53,540 nt of DNA from an uncultured Schlesneria sp. (GTDB lineage: Bacteria; Planctomycetota; Planctomycetia; Planctomycetales; Planctomycetaceae). The notes under the pieces are model-generated. The model worked only from the letters and a program-made list of their open reading frames with translations, did not search any database and was not told the DNA's origin. This document shows, piece by piece, positions 19,580 to 27,856 of the stretch (positions are counted from its first letter, which is position 1; each line of letters begins with the position of its first letter). Both the position numbers and the translations under genes were made by a program. The stretch is taken from contig CAIOKO010000057.1 in the NCBI GenBank assembly GCA_903858935.1, positions 1-53,540 on the forward strand, written 5' to 3'.

Positions 19580-19758
19580 AGTAGCCATCATCGCTTCGCG
19601 TGATGAGCATTTGTCAAAAACGATTCAACTGTTGCCTCGGCCGTCAATGCAGACTCTTCATTTGACTTACTGATTTGAAAACATGCTGATTGGTTTTCGC
19701 CTGATTCTCGAACAATCCTCATCACGCGGAGCGATGATGGCTACTGATGATGGCTACT
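19580..19758. repeat. Long inverted repeat plus 13-bp tandem duplication
   Basis: Two 28-bp arms (19580-19607 and 19718-19745) are complementary with one mismatch and enclose 110 bp. The right arm is followed at once by a second copy of its last 13 bases (gatgatggctact at 19733-19745 and 19746-19758). The element lies between sbp and cysT inside the sulfate cluster. It may be a small mobile element remnant or an mRNA structure. Confidence 0.7.
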
Positions 19759-19788
19759 TTAGTATGACCTGAAGCCTTCAAGGAAGCC

Positions 19789-19841
19789 GTGTTCTTCTGC
19801 CGGTCGAAGAACACTGCCTGGCATGGGACAGTCAGGCAGTG
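19789..19841. other. Two overlapping hairpins downstream of sbp
   Basis: One stem pairs gtgttctt (19789-19796) with aagaacac (19807-19814). A second pairs cactgcctg (19812-19820) with caggcagtg (19833-19841). They share three bases, so they would compete or stack. On the minus strand they begin about 32 nt after the sbp stop. No T-tract follows, so they are more likely 3'-end stabilisers of the sbp message than a full terminator. Confidence 0.5.
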
Positions 19842-19872
19842 GCACATCAATTCAGCAGATTAAAAACCAGGA

Positions 19873-20934
19873 TCACTTCTTCTCATAAACCTGATCAAAA
19901 ACTCCTCCGTCCGCGAAGAACTTGGCTTGCGCTTCGTCCCAGCTGGGAACAAGATCCGTGATCAGAAACAATTTGATTGGCTGGAATTGGCCTTCCACTT
20001 TTTTCGCGACCTCCGCGTCCGTCGGTCGAAAATAGTGCTTGGCGATAATCTCTTGACCTTCTTTGGTATAGAGAAATTTCAGGTAGGCTTCGGCGGCCGC
20101 TCGAGTCCCCTTTTTGTCGACGACTTTATCTACGACCGCGACGTGCGGCTCATGCAAAATGCTCTGTGTCGGATAGACCAGTTCCAGGTCACCCTTCGCT
20201 TCTTGTACTTCCAGATAAGCTTCACTTTCCATCGTCAAATGAACGTCTCCGATCCCCTTTTGTGCAAAAGTCACTGTTGCACCACGGGCACCTGTATCCA
20301 GGTTCGGAGCGTTCCCATACAGCTTCTTGATAAACTCAACCGCATCGGCTTCGCTTCCGCCATTCAGCACCACACTTCCCCAGGCACCCAGAAAACTCAG
20401 TCGTCCATTTCCTGAAGTCTTTGGATTCGGGGTAATGACAGAAACGCCCTTCTTCACCACGTCGCTCCAATCTTTGATCCCCTTGGGATTTCCCTTGCGG
20501 ACCACGAATACGACCGTCGATGTGTAAGGAAGGGACCGGTTTTCAAAGGTCTCTTCCCACTTTTCCTTCAATAAACCCTGCTTTCGTAGAGCATCAGTGT
20601 CGGTCCAGATCGACAGCGTCGCCACGTCGGCTTCCAGGCCGTCGATAATGGCACGAGCCTGACTTCCCGAACCGCCATGAGACTGGTCGATCTTCAGCAC
20701 CTGGCCGTTTTCTTTCTCGTAGACGGGGATAAATGCCTCGTTCAGATCTTTCCAAAGTTCGCGAGTCGGATCGTACGAAACGTTCAGCAATGTCACTGGC
20801 GACTTGCCTCGCCCACCGGCAACGCCAGAGCCTGTCGCCGTTGGCTTTTCAACGCAACCACCAATGGTCGAAACAATGACCCCAAACGCAAACAGGCTGG
20901 AAAGTACCTGTAACTGCAAACGAACTTGACTCAT
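19873..20934 (-). CDS. sbp: Sulfate-binding lipoprotein of the ABC transporter
   Basis: A 353-residue extracytoplasmic solute-binding protein that delivers sulfate or thiosulfate to CysTW. The signal sequence ends in a lipobox-like TIGGC with Cys27, so it is probably lipid-anchored. Family motifs are LLNVSYDPTRELWKDLN, QSHGGSGSQARAIIDGLEADV and PNPKTSGNGR, which hold the oxyanion. The length is typical for CysP/Sbp. It is the first transport gene of the cluster and sits 137 bp downstream of the Rrf2-type regulator on the same strand. Confidence 0.93.
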   Translation of the reverse strand: MSQVRLQLQVLSSLFAFGVIVSTIGGCVEKPTATGSGVAGGRGKSPVTLLNVSYDPTRELWKDLNEAFIPVYEKENGQVLKIDQSHGGSGSQARAIIDGLEADVATLSIWTDTDALRKQGLLKEKWEETFENRSLPYTSTVVFVVRKGNPKGIKDWSDVVKKGVSVITPNPKTSGNGRLSFLGAWGSVVLNGGSEADAVEFIKKLYGNAPNLDTGARGATVTFAQKGIGDVHLTMESEAYLEVQEAKGDLELVYPTQSILHEPHVAVVDKVVDKKGTRAAAEAYLKFLYTKEGQEIIAKHYFRPTDAEVAKKVEGQFQPIKLFLITDLVPSWDEAQAKFFADGGVFDQVYEKK

Positions 20935-21071
20935 TCAAAAATCCCTAATCAATAAACAAACACTAAAATCATCGTATATTATTGTGGCCGGACTGACAGA
21001 CGATTGCGTTCTGAGGTTCGGGCAAAGAAAAGCGAGTTTCTTAAACATTGAATCCATTCAATTGTGACGGA

Positions 21072-21536
21072 TCAGATTCCGTCGCCGCCGATGAAGGTCG
21101 AATTGAAGACCTCTGACTTTGTGACCGGTGCCATTCCATAAACAGCAGCAAGATTCGCTTCGTCCATGCGGCGCGACGTGTAGTTTCGAATATCGAGCAT
21201 GATTCGGCGAAATCGACAGGTCGATTCCTGGCTGCACGGTTCGTAAGCGGTCGCCGAGACACAACCGATCGGAGCAATCAATCCATCGAAGAAACGGACG
21301 ATTTGACCCATGGTGATTTCTTCGGGTCGTTTCCCGAGCTGAAAACCACCGATCCGTCCGGGAATGCTTTTCACCCATCCTTTCGCCTTCATCTCCAACA
21401 TGATGTGTTCGAGAAACCGGCGAGGGACGTCATTAATTTCAGCCAATTCGCGAATCGACACTGGTCCTTGGCCGTACCGGCCGACCAGGGTCAAAAGCGC
21501 ACGTAGCGCATAATCAGATTTTCGCGACACTTTCAT
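21072..21536 (-). CDS. Rrf2-family regulator with three IscR-like cysteines
   Basis: A 154-residue DNA-binding regulator. The winged helix begins MKVSRKSDYALRALLTL and includes PVSIRELAEINDVPRRFLEHIM, the family recognition region. Cys92, Cys101 and Cys107 lie in the position where IscR, NsrR and RsrR bind an iron-sulfur cluster. It is immediately upstream of sbp-cysT-cysW-cysA on the same strand, so it most likely controls sulfur uptake, as the Rrf2 protein CymR does for cysteine metabolism in Bacillus; unlike CymR it has the cysteines. A palindrome lies just upstream of its start and may be its own operator. Confidence 0.88.
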   Translation of the reverse strand: MKVSRKSDYALRALLTLVGRYGQGPVSIRELAEINDVPRRFLEHIMLEMKAKGWVKSIPGRIGGFQLGKRPEEITMGQIVRFFDGLIAPIGCVSATAYEPCSQESTCRFRRIMLDIRNYTSRRMDEANLAAVYGMAPVTKSEVFNSTFIGGDGI

Positions 21537-21553
21537 CGACTTTGCCGCCTCTC

Positions 21554-21565
21554 AATCTTAAGATT
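21554..21565. promoter_or_regulatory. 12-bp palindrome upstream of the Rrf2 gene
   Basis: The perfect palindrome aatcttaagatt sits 18 bp before the regulator's start codon in an otherwise short intergenic space shared with the divergent membrane-protein gene. Rrf2 proteins commonly autoregulate through palindromes near their promoter. The role is inferred from position only. Confidence 0.4.
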
Positions 21566-21638
21566 AAATACGACTCCGCGGGTGATATTATTTTAGGGGT
21601 CAGGATTTGTCAACGTGCGTACGGACTCGGGAGGTTTC

Positions 21639-22073
21639 ATGTCAGGGGTGTTTCGGAGCATTTTTGCCGTCGTCGCGGGATTCATTGCCGCCAGTGCAAT
21701 CATGATGATCGTTGAGTGTGTGAACGGACAAATCCTCTACCCGGAACTGGGTAAAAGTGCCGCTGGCGTCACTGACATACAGAAAATCAAAGAGATCATG
21801 GCGAGTGCCCCGATTGGCGCCCTTGTCGTCGTGCTGTTTGGCTGGGGACTCGGCAGTCTTGCAGGGGGATTCCTGGCCACACTGATCAGCCGAAAGCAGT
21901 CAGTTCGACCGGCTTTAGTCCTCGCAGGCTTGCTGACGTTGGCCGGCATTGCAAACAACCTGATGTTGCCGCCGCCGATTTGGTTCTGGCTCGCGACTTT
22001 CGTGGTATTTCTACCAGCCACGTACCTCGGCGCACGTCTGGTACCTAAGAAAGGTCCGATTCAGGAAACTTAG
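21639..22073 (+). CDS. Small membrane protein of unknown function
   Basis: I start at ATG 21639 (MSGVFRSIFAVV), since the frame upstream to 21615 is short and begins with a non-ATG codon. The product is 144 residues with four hydrophobic segments (about 4-24, 59-82, 92-110 and 114-133). Between the first two is a polar loop (NGQILYPELGKSAAGVTDIQKIKEIM). Glycines are frequent in the second segment (GWGLGSLAGGFLAT). I do not recognise a named family. It is divergent from the Rrf2 regulator, so the two share an upstream region and may share control. Confidence 0.7.
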   Translation: MSGVFRSIFAVVAGFIAASAIMMIVECVNGQILYPELGKSAAGVTDIQKIKEIMASAPIGALVVVLFGWGLGSLAGGFLATLISRKQSVRPALVLAGLLTLAGIANNLMLPPPIWFWLATFVVFLPATYLGARLVPKKGPIQET

Positions 22074-22109
22074 GTCAATTAATCCTCCTTGACGTTCGTC
22101 CTTGTTTTC

Positions 22110-22215
22110 GTTTTCAGCCTGAAGGGCTGACGGATATCAGCCCGGGGCAAGCTCGTCTTCGAGCGCCGCCCCGGGTTTTGGTACAGAAAATCGAGAAATG
22201 CCCTGAAAGGGCAAG
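22110..22215. repeat. Dispersed hairpin repeat of the planctomycete SPGQ type
   Basis: A chain of short hairpins: cagcc-tgaag-ggctg (22115-22129), a nested GC-rich stem pairing 22141-22148 with 22168-22175 around an inner stem (22151-22155 with 22160-22164), and gccct-gaa-agggc (22200-22212). From memory, similar sequences recur between genes in planctomycete genomes, often translated as short spurious peptides containing TDISPGQ. No gene is present between 22074 and 22421. Confidence 0.55.
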
Positions 22216-22421
22216 GGAACCCGATGAGGCGAGAAATCATATGGAAACGGGGCAATGGTCATCGTGTGCCACTGGCGTACGTCTTCGGTTCACGGCGTCT
22301 CCCCTCGCGGCAAATGCGTCCGTCAAAACGTAGCGATGACATCGGGTCCAAAGGGGCGTTGCGTTTAAATGACTAAGGCCAATGCAGTCCGATCGTTGCG
22401 ATGCGCGAAACGATGAAATTC

Positions 22422-22567
22422 AAGAGTTATCAGCCACAGATGCACGCAGAACCACACAGATAAAGAGGAAAAAGTCCTATAAAAACAGTTCAAAATCTCA
22501 ACGACCTGAGCTTTCCTCTTTTGCATTTATCTGAGTGAATCCGTGTGCATCTGTGGCCAAAACTCTT
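22422..22567. repeat. Long imperfect inverted repeat (CCACAGATGCAC family)
   Basis: Arms 22422-22470 and 22512-22567 are reverse complements apart from a 6-8 base indel and scattered changes. Each contains the core gccacagatgcac and agataaa and ends in a gaggaaa block. The whole could fold into a hairpin with stems of about 45 bp. The arm sequence resembles a widespread intergenic repeat known to me from several phyla. It ends just before the DUF4062 gene. Confidence 0.65.
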
Positions 22568-22583
22568 CGCTTTTTTATTGTGC

Positions 22584-23093
22584 TCAGGAAATCACTTTCG
22601 TTTTCGTCGGCGGCGGAAAACGCCGGCCAATGCTGGTATTTAACCCTGGCGATTTAAACTGATGGCCCTTCTTGCTGGAAGACAGAAACGTTAAACCTGC
22701 GGTGAGCCAATTGATTTCTGTCGCCCATTCACCGTCATGTCCAATCAGAAAAACAAGGACTTCGCAATCTTTGTCAACGGCTTGCTGAAATTCCAGCCAC
22801 GTGATGCTCTTTCGCGGTTTCGTTTTTGGCTGGTCATCGGGAATCCAACCGTAACGATGGGCTGAAAGGACGATCAGGACATCGGTTTCTTTGACCCGCG
22901 CCAGGAATTCGTCGAGCGGTGGTCGATGATCACTGGCGGCAAAATCTTCGCACATGACCGGCAGCATGCCGACCGCGATCGCCGCTTCCCTGGCTGCAGC
23001 ACGGTACGGTTCCAGATCGGCAACCGTGGAGGAAATAAAAACTCGAGGAACGGATGAACGTTTGCGTTGAGAATTCGATTTGGCCACGAACAA
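22584..23093 (-). CDS. Stand-alone DUF4062 protein
   Basis: A 169-residue protein. Residues about 15-100 match DUF4062: VPRVFISSTVADLEPYRAAAREAA, then the D-V-L-I-V-L-S-A-H-R-Y-G-W-I-P strand and ITWLEFQQAVDKDCEVLVFLIG. This TIR/SEFIR-like fold usually sits at the N-terminus of much larger STAND-type NTPases linked to signalling or defence. Here nothing follows it: about 60 more residues end in a basic PPPTKTKVIS tail. It may be a truncated remnant or a genuine short form. It is flanked on both sides by repeat elements. Confidence 0.75.
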   Translation of the reverse strand: MFVAKSNSQRKRSSVPRVFISSTVADLEPYRAAAREAAIAVGMLPVMCEDFAASDHRPPLDEFLARVKETDVLIVLSAHRYGWIPDDQPKTKPRKSITWLEFQQAVDKDCEVLVFLIGHDGEWATEINWLTAGLTFLSSSKKGHQFKSPGLNTSIGRRFPPPTKTKVIS

Positions 23094-23597
23094 ATTCCCG
23101 ACAAGATACGACGATGGTCAACCAGCGATGCTGCTTTGAAAAAGCATGAAACATGTGGGCAATAACAAAGATTCACTGACAAAGCCGCTCAAACATGCCC
23201 ATTATCGAATTCCCTCGTAAGACTTCTGGCCAGCAAGTCCCAAACGTTAAGAATGTATTTTTAATTTAGTGTTTCGTTGTTATAAATATGTCGTTATGTT
23301 GTTGCTGTGTTGTGGGCGCGTAAAGCGTGGTGTGGTTTGTCGTCGGATGTCACTAACTGGCGCCCACTGCCCTCCTGGTTGATTTGGGGAATGGATCACG
23401 AAGATGGTTAGCAATGTGTCCAGCAGTGACGAAAACGTTCAACCTAAAAATGTGTTTTGCGAAAAGCATAAGTCCCATGGGCGCGAAATCCAACGGGAGT
23501 TTTTATCCATGGACAATACGAACAATCCGCGAATCGACATTGTTTACGGGGCCCCTGCGCGACGGTCGATCGGCAGCTCGAACACAAGGGGCATTGA

Positions 23598-23690
23598 CGA
23601 AGTTGACAAAGTTGACAAAGTTCGACCGTGTCAAAACCCTATAAAAAAGGGAAGTTGGTCAACTTCACCAACTTTGTCAACTTTTTTTCG
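23598..23690. repeat. GTTGACAAA direct and inverted repeats with T-tract
   Basis: Two tandem copies of gttgacaaa (23602-23610 and 23611-23619) lie opposite an inverted version (caactttgtcaac, 23669-23681). The full arms (about 23599-23626 and 23657-23684) pair over about 28 bp, and the right arm is followed by a run of T, as in an intrinsic terminator read on the plus strand. No plus-strand gene precedes it, so it looks like a dispersed element. Confidence 0.55.
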
Positions 23691-23757
23691 CGTTCCGGAC
23701 AGGCGAGAAAAGTCAGGTAGGAAAAATGACAATCAGAATTTTTAAAGAAAAGAAGGA

Positions 23758-23907
23758 TTGGAACACTCATCGGCGCTCATCTTCGCTAATCAAAGAAATC
23801 AAGATGCGATTTTAATTTCTTCTGGCTTTGATTCATGAACGCCGTGAGATTCGCGGTCAAATCTCTTCTGCATTATTAGTGCAGATTAGCGAAGATAAGT
23901 GTTCCAA
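23758..23907. repeat. Inverted repeat, GAACACT...CTTCGCTAAT family, copy 1
   Basis: Left arm 23758-23791 and right arm 23884-23907 are complementary apart from a 10-base insertion in the left arm. The block 23761-23790 matches 29488-29517 at 26 of 30 bases. The centre contains an attcatgaacgccgtgagattcgcgg segment that resembles parts of the copies near 29554 and 50247. Confidence 0.6.
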
Positions 23908-24139
23908 AAACTCTTCGTTATTTATTTCCAGATTTCAGTCTCCTCTGTGGTAGAAATACTTTCCTTCCTGGGTTAGCGACCTGAGGCCACTTATCGACAT
24001 TGCGTCTCGGTGGAAACCTCGCCCTCCCGAAGATTGAAAATTTGCCCCGTCCTCGGCAAAACCCACGACAGCGACACGTCTGTCTGATAAACTGTTGCTG
24101 ATGGTTGATGCTTCGTTTCTCCTCATGGAAACCTGATCA

Positions 24140-27100
24140 ATGCGACTGCGAATTGTAGTGCTCTGCCTGTGTTTGCTCGGTTTTTTCACGGTTCAACGAC
24201 AGGCTGTTGTTGCGGCTGACGGGCCGGTGGCCAATGTTGACTTCAGCCGGGATATCAAGCCAATTCTTTCGAACGCCTGTTACCGGTGCCATGGTCCTGA
24301 TGCCGCCGAGCGTAAAGGGGGCAAAGACGGACTGAGGTTTGATACGTCAGATGGACTGTTTGCCGATCTGGGTGGTCGAGTTGCCGTTGTCCCCGGCAAG
24401 CCCGACGCCGGTGAACTGATCAAGCGTGTGACGTCGACTGATCCTGATGAGATCATGCCCCCCAAGGGACATGGAAAACCGTTGACTCCTCGCGAAGTCG
24501 AACTGCTGAAGGCCTGGATTGGAAAGGGAGCCAAATTCTCGCAGCACTGGTCGTATACTCTTCCCGTCCGCCCTCCCCTGCCCGCTGTGAAAGATTCCGC
24601 CTGGCCGAAGAATGAGATTGACCGGTTTATTCTGGCTCGACTGGAACGCGAAGGGCTGAATCCGTCTGTCGAGGCGGATCGGTATGCCCTGATTCGACGA
24701 GTGTCACTCGATTTGATCGGATTGCCTCCGTCAATCGCAGAAGTCGATGCCTTCGTGAACGATACTGATCCGCAGGCTTATGAAAAGCTGGTGGATCGTA
24801 TTCTGGCCAAGCCAGCTTTCGGTGAGCATTGGGGATTGCTGTGGCTCGATCTGGCCCGATATGCCGACTCGTCGGGCTATGCCGATGACCCGGCGCGCCG
24901 CATCTGGCTGTTCCGCGATTATGTGGTGAAATCGTTTAATGCCAATAAGCCGTTCGATCAATTCACGATCGAGCAGCTTGCGGGTGACTTGTTGCCGAAC
25001 CCGACCGACGACCAGTTGATCGCGACCGCCTTTCATCGAAATACGATGACCAACAACGAAGGTGGTACGAACGACGAAGAATTCCGTAACGTCGCCGTTG
25101 TTGACCGGGTGAACACAACCGCAGCAGTCTGGATGGGTACCACGATGACGTGTGCCCAATGTCACAATCACAAGTATGACCCGATTACTCAGGAAGATTT
25201 TTTTCGTTTTTTCGCGATCCTGAATAATACGGAAGACGCGGATCGAGGAGACGAATCACCCGTGCATTCGATCTACACGGAAGAACAACAGAAGCAGCGA
25301 GCCGCCTTACAGACGGAGATTGCACAGCTCGGACAAACTTTGAAAACCGAAACGCCTGAGCTGAAAGCGGCATTGGCGAAATGGGACGCTGCGTTTCCCA
25401 GGACGTTGACCTGGTCGCCGATAAAGCCCGTATCAGTAAAGTCACAAGCCGAAGTCGCCACGACGGTGGCCGAAGATGGTTCGGTCAAGGTCGCTGCGGG
25501 AGCGAAAAATGATTCGTATACCGTCAACTTTTCCGGCGCGATCGATTCGTTTCGTGGATTGCGTCTGGACGCGTTAACTGATGACGCCCTGCCAGGCAAA
25601 GGACCGGGTCATGCGGGTGGGAATTTTGTTATTTCAAAGATTTCAGGACTGATCACGCCCCCTTCAGGAACCTCCGCCGTCGGACGTTTCGTCCGCATCG
25701 AATTGCCTGGCGAAAAATACCTGTCGCTGGCTGAAGTCCAAGTCTTTAACGGGGCTGAAAACGTGGCGCTCAAGGGTGAAGCCAAACAGATCAGCACCGA
25801 TTTCGCAGGGGAAGCCAAACTGGCGATCGACGGAAATACGAACGGACAATATTTCGAAGCGAAATCAACGACTCATACGGCGACTGGTCGCGATCCGTGG
25901 TGGGAAGTCGATCTGAAAGCGGACCAGAAGATTGACCGGATCGCGGTCTGGAACCGCACCGACGGTGGCGTGGGTGATCGGTTAGCCAATTTCAAGGTAG
26001 TCATTCTCAATGAAAAGCGAGAACCGATCTGGCAACAGGACGTGGCGATGCCTCCGAGCCCGAGCAGTGAATTTTCGGTGACGGGTCAGCGGGCTATCGC
26101 GTTTGAAACGGCGGTTGCAGATTACACTCAAGCCGGTTTCGATTCTGCCAATGTGCTGAAGTTCAAAGATCCTAAAGCCAAAGGCTGGGCCGTCGGTGGC
26201 GGGATTGGTCAACCTCATGCATTGACGTTGATTGCCAAAAGCGGAATCGAAATTCCTGCCGGAGCGACGTTGACGATCACGATCGATCAGGCGTCAGAGT
26301 TTGCCAATCACACGCTCGGTCATTTTCGATTTTCAGTGACAAATGAAGCTCGTGTGGAAGAGTGGGCTCGGACTCCGGCCGCCGTCATTGCTGCGTTGGC
26401 AACAACTGCGGCAGAACGGACTCCTGAACAGGCAACGTTGATCAATCAGCATTTCATGAGCATCGCACCGGAACTGGCGGGATCACGGCAGCAGCTAGCG
26501 GGATTGCAGAAATCTTTGAGTGACCTGAAGCCCGAAACCGTCCCGGTGATGCGCGAATTGAAGGCGAATCGCCGCATCACCAAGGTGCAGCACCGAGGCA
26601 ATTTCGCCGATCTTGGACAAGAAGTGACTGCCGGGATTCCCGCCGCATTTGCGCCTGGGGAGGCGGGTGTCACACCAGATCGGCTGGCGCTGGCGAAATG
26701 GCTGGTCGACGCCAAAAATCCGCTGACGGCACGCGTCATTGCGAACCGATATTGGGAACAACTTTTTGGGATCGGGATTGTAGGGAGCAGTGAAGAGTTT
26801 GGCTCACAGGGGGATCTTCCTGTGCATCCGGAATTGCTCGACTGGCTGGCAAGTGAGATACAAGGGTTGCCGGCTGACCCCAGTCAGGGTGCGGAAGCCA
26901 AGCCGCAAAGTCCCTGGGATACGAAGGCGTTTCTCAAGAAGCTGGTGATGTCGGCCACGTATCGTCAGTCATCGAAAGTCTCGGACGAACTTCAGCAGCG
27001 AGATCCTGATAATCGACTGCTGGCGCACGGGCCTCGTTTCCGCATGTCGGCGGAAACATTGCGAGATCAGGCGCTGTTCGTCAGCGGGCTTCTCAGTCCG

Positions 27101-27661
27101 AAGATGTTTGGGCCACCGGTTAAACCGCCTCAACCGAATCTGGGCCTGAGTGCCGCGTTCGGCAGTAGTACCGACTGGCAGACGAGTGCTGGAGAAGACA
27201 AATACCGACGCGGAATCTACACCACCTGGCGCAGATCTAATCCCTATCCTTCGATGGCGACGTTCGACGCCCCCAATCGCGAAGTCTGTACGGTTCGTCG
27301 TGTTCGAACAAATACACCATTGCAGGCTCTGGTGACTCTGAACGATCCGGTCAATGTCGAAGCGGCTCAGGCACTGGCTCGCCGCGTGGTGAAAGAGGGC
27401 GGACAAACGGTCGCAGACAAAGCCCGCTACGGTTTCCGACTGACCCTGTCACGTCCGCCGCATGAAAACGAACTGGGACGGCTGGTAAACTTGTACGAGC
27501 GGTCGCTGACACGGTTCCAGCAAAGTGCCGAAGATGCTGTGCGAATGGCGACCGATCCGTTGGGGGCCGCTCCGGCGGATGCGAATGTGGCCGAACTGGC
27601 TGCCTGGACGGTTGTGGGAAATGTGATGCTTAATCTTGATGAAACGGTGATGAAGAGATGA
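24140..27661 (+). CDS. PSD1-type protein: planctomycete cytochrome c + DUF1549 + discoidin-like + DUF1553
   Basis: A 1173-residue secreted protein with a signal peptide (1-26). Domains in order: a planctomycete cytochrome c domain with heme site CYRCH (47-51) and candidate axial Met in IMPP (about 106); DUF1549 (about 150-365), which includes a second CXXCH, CAQCHNHKYDP (about 338-348); a coiled region; a discoidin/F5-8 type C-like domain (about 505-660, from VGRFVRIELPG through WWEVDLKADQKIDRIAVWNR); and DUF1553 (about 835-1110, with AKNPLTARVIANRYW). The same fusion is abundant in planctomycetes, normally next to a DUF1501 gene, as here. It is thought to be an extracytoplasmic heme protein tied to polymer breakdown; the reaction is not known. 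Confidence 0.93.
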   Translation: MRLRIVVLCLCLLGFFTVQRQAVVAADGPVANVDFSRDIKPILSNACYRCHGPDAAERKGGKDGLRFDTSDGLFADLGGRVAVVPGKPDAGELIKRVTSTDPDEIMPPKGHGKPLTPREVELLKAWIGKGAKFSQHWSYTLPVRPPLPAVKDSAWPKNEIDRFILARLEREGLNPSVEADRYALIRRVSLDLIGLPPSIAEVDAFVNDTDPQAYEKLVDRILAKPAFGEHWGLLWLDLARYADSSGYADDPARRIWLFRDYVVKSFNANKPFDQFTIEQLAGDLLPNPTDDQLIATAFHRNTMTNNEGGTNDEEFRNVAVVDRVNTTAAVWMGTTMTCAQCHNHKYDPITQEDFFRFFAILNNTEDADRGDESPVHSIYTEEQQKQRAALQTEIAQLGQTLKTETPELKAALAKWDAAFPRTLTWSPIKPVSVKSQAEVATTVAEDGSVKVAAGAKNDSYTVNFSGAIDSFRGLRLDALTDDALPGKGPGHAGGNFVISKISGLITPPSGTSAVGRFVRIELPGEKYLSLAEVQVFNGAENVALKGEAKQISTDFAGEAKLAIDGNTNGQYFEAKSTTHTATGRDPWWEVDLKADQKIDRIAVWNRTDGGVGDRLANFKVVILNEKREPIWQQDVAMPPSPSSEFSVTGQRAIAFETAVADYTQAGFDSANVLKFKDPKAKGWAVGGGIGQPHALTLIAKSGIEIPAGATLTITIDQASEFANHTLGHFRFSVTNEARVEEWARTPAAVIAALATTAAERTPEQATLINQHFMSIAPELAGSRQQLAGLQKSLSDLKPETVPVMRELKANRRITKVQHRGNFADLGQEVTAGIPAAFAPGEAGVTPDRLALAKWLVDAKNPLTARVIANRYWEQLFGIGIVGSSEEFGSQGDLPVHPELLDWLASEIQGLPADPSQGAEAKPQSPWDTKAFLKKLVMSATYRQSSKVSDELQQRDPDNRLLAHGPRFRMSAETLRDQALFVSGLLSPKMFGPPVKPPQPNLGLSAAFGSSTDWQTSAGEDKYRRGIYTTWRRSNPYPSMATFDAPNREVCTVRRVRTNTPLQALVTLNDPVNVEAAQALARRVVKEGGQTVADKARYGFRLTLSRPPHENELGRLVNLYERSLTRFQQSAEDAVRMATDPLGAAPADANVAELAAWTVVGNVMLNLDETVMKR

Positions 27662-27856
27662 TGAATATCGTGGGTTTGCGGGATCACTCTGCCGGGCAGG
27701 ATACGTGATTAACTGAACCCGATAAAAAGATATCCGGGGGCGGGCCGAAGCGGTAAAGACTAGATATGTGATAGTAGTCAGTAGAAAAGCTAGAAGAGTC
27801 CGGGGGTTAACACCGTCCGGCTCGTCTGGGTCTCGAATTTTGAAGGTCTTATAACA

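Larger units (their letters stand above)
23094..24139. other. Gene-free, repeat-rich intergenic region
   Basis: About 1 kb with no convincing gene. It contains a GT-rich run (about 23270-23340), an inverted repeat pairing gtgggcgc (23312-23319) with gcgcccac (23360-23367), the two elements listed separately (23598-23690 and 23758-23907) and, at the right end, the upstream region of the cytochrome gene. Short frames in it lack ribosome-binding sites or protein-like composition. Confidence 0.5.

Noticed and set aside
23602-23681. GTTGACAAA repeats as a CRISPR-like array
   Set aside because: The direct copies are only 9 bp, adjacent without spacers, and the third copy is inverted. No cas gene is nearby.
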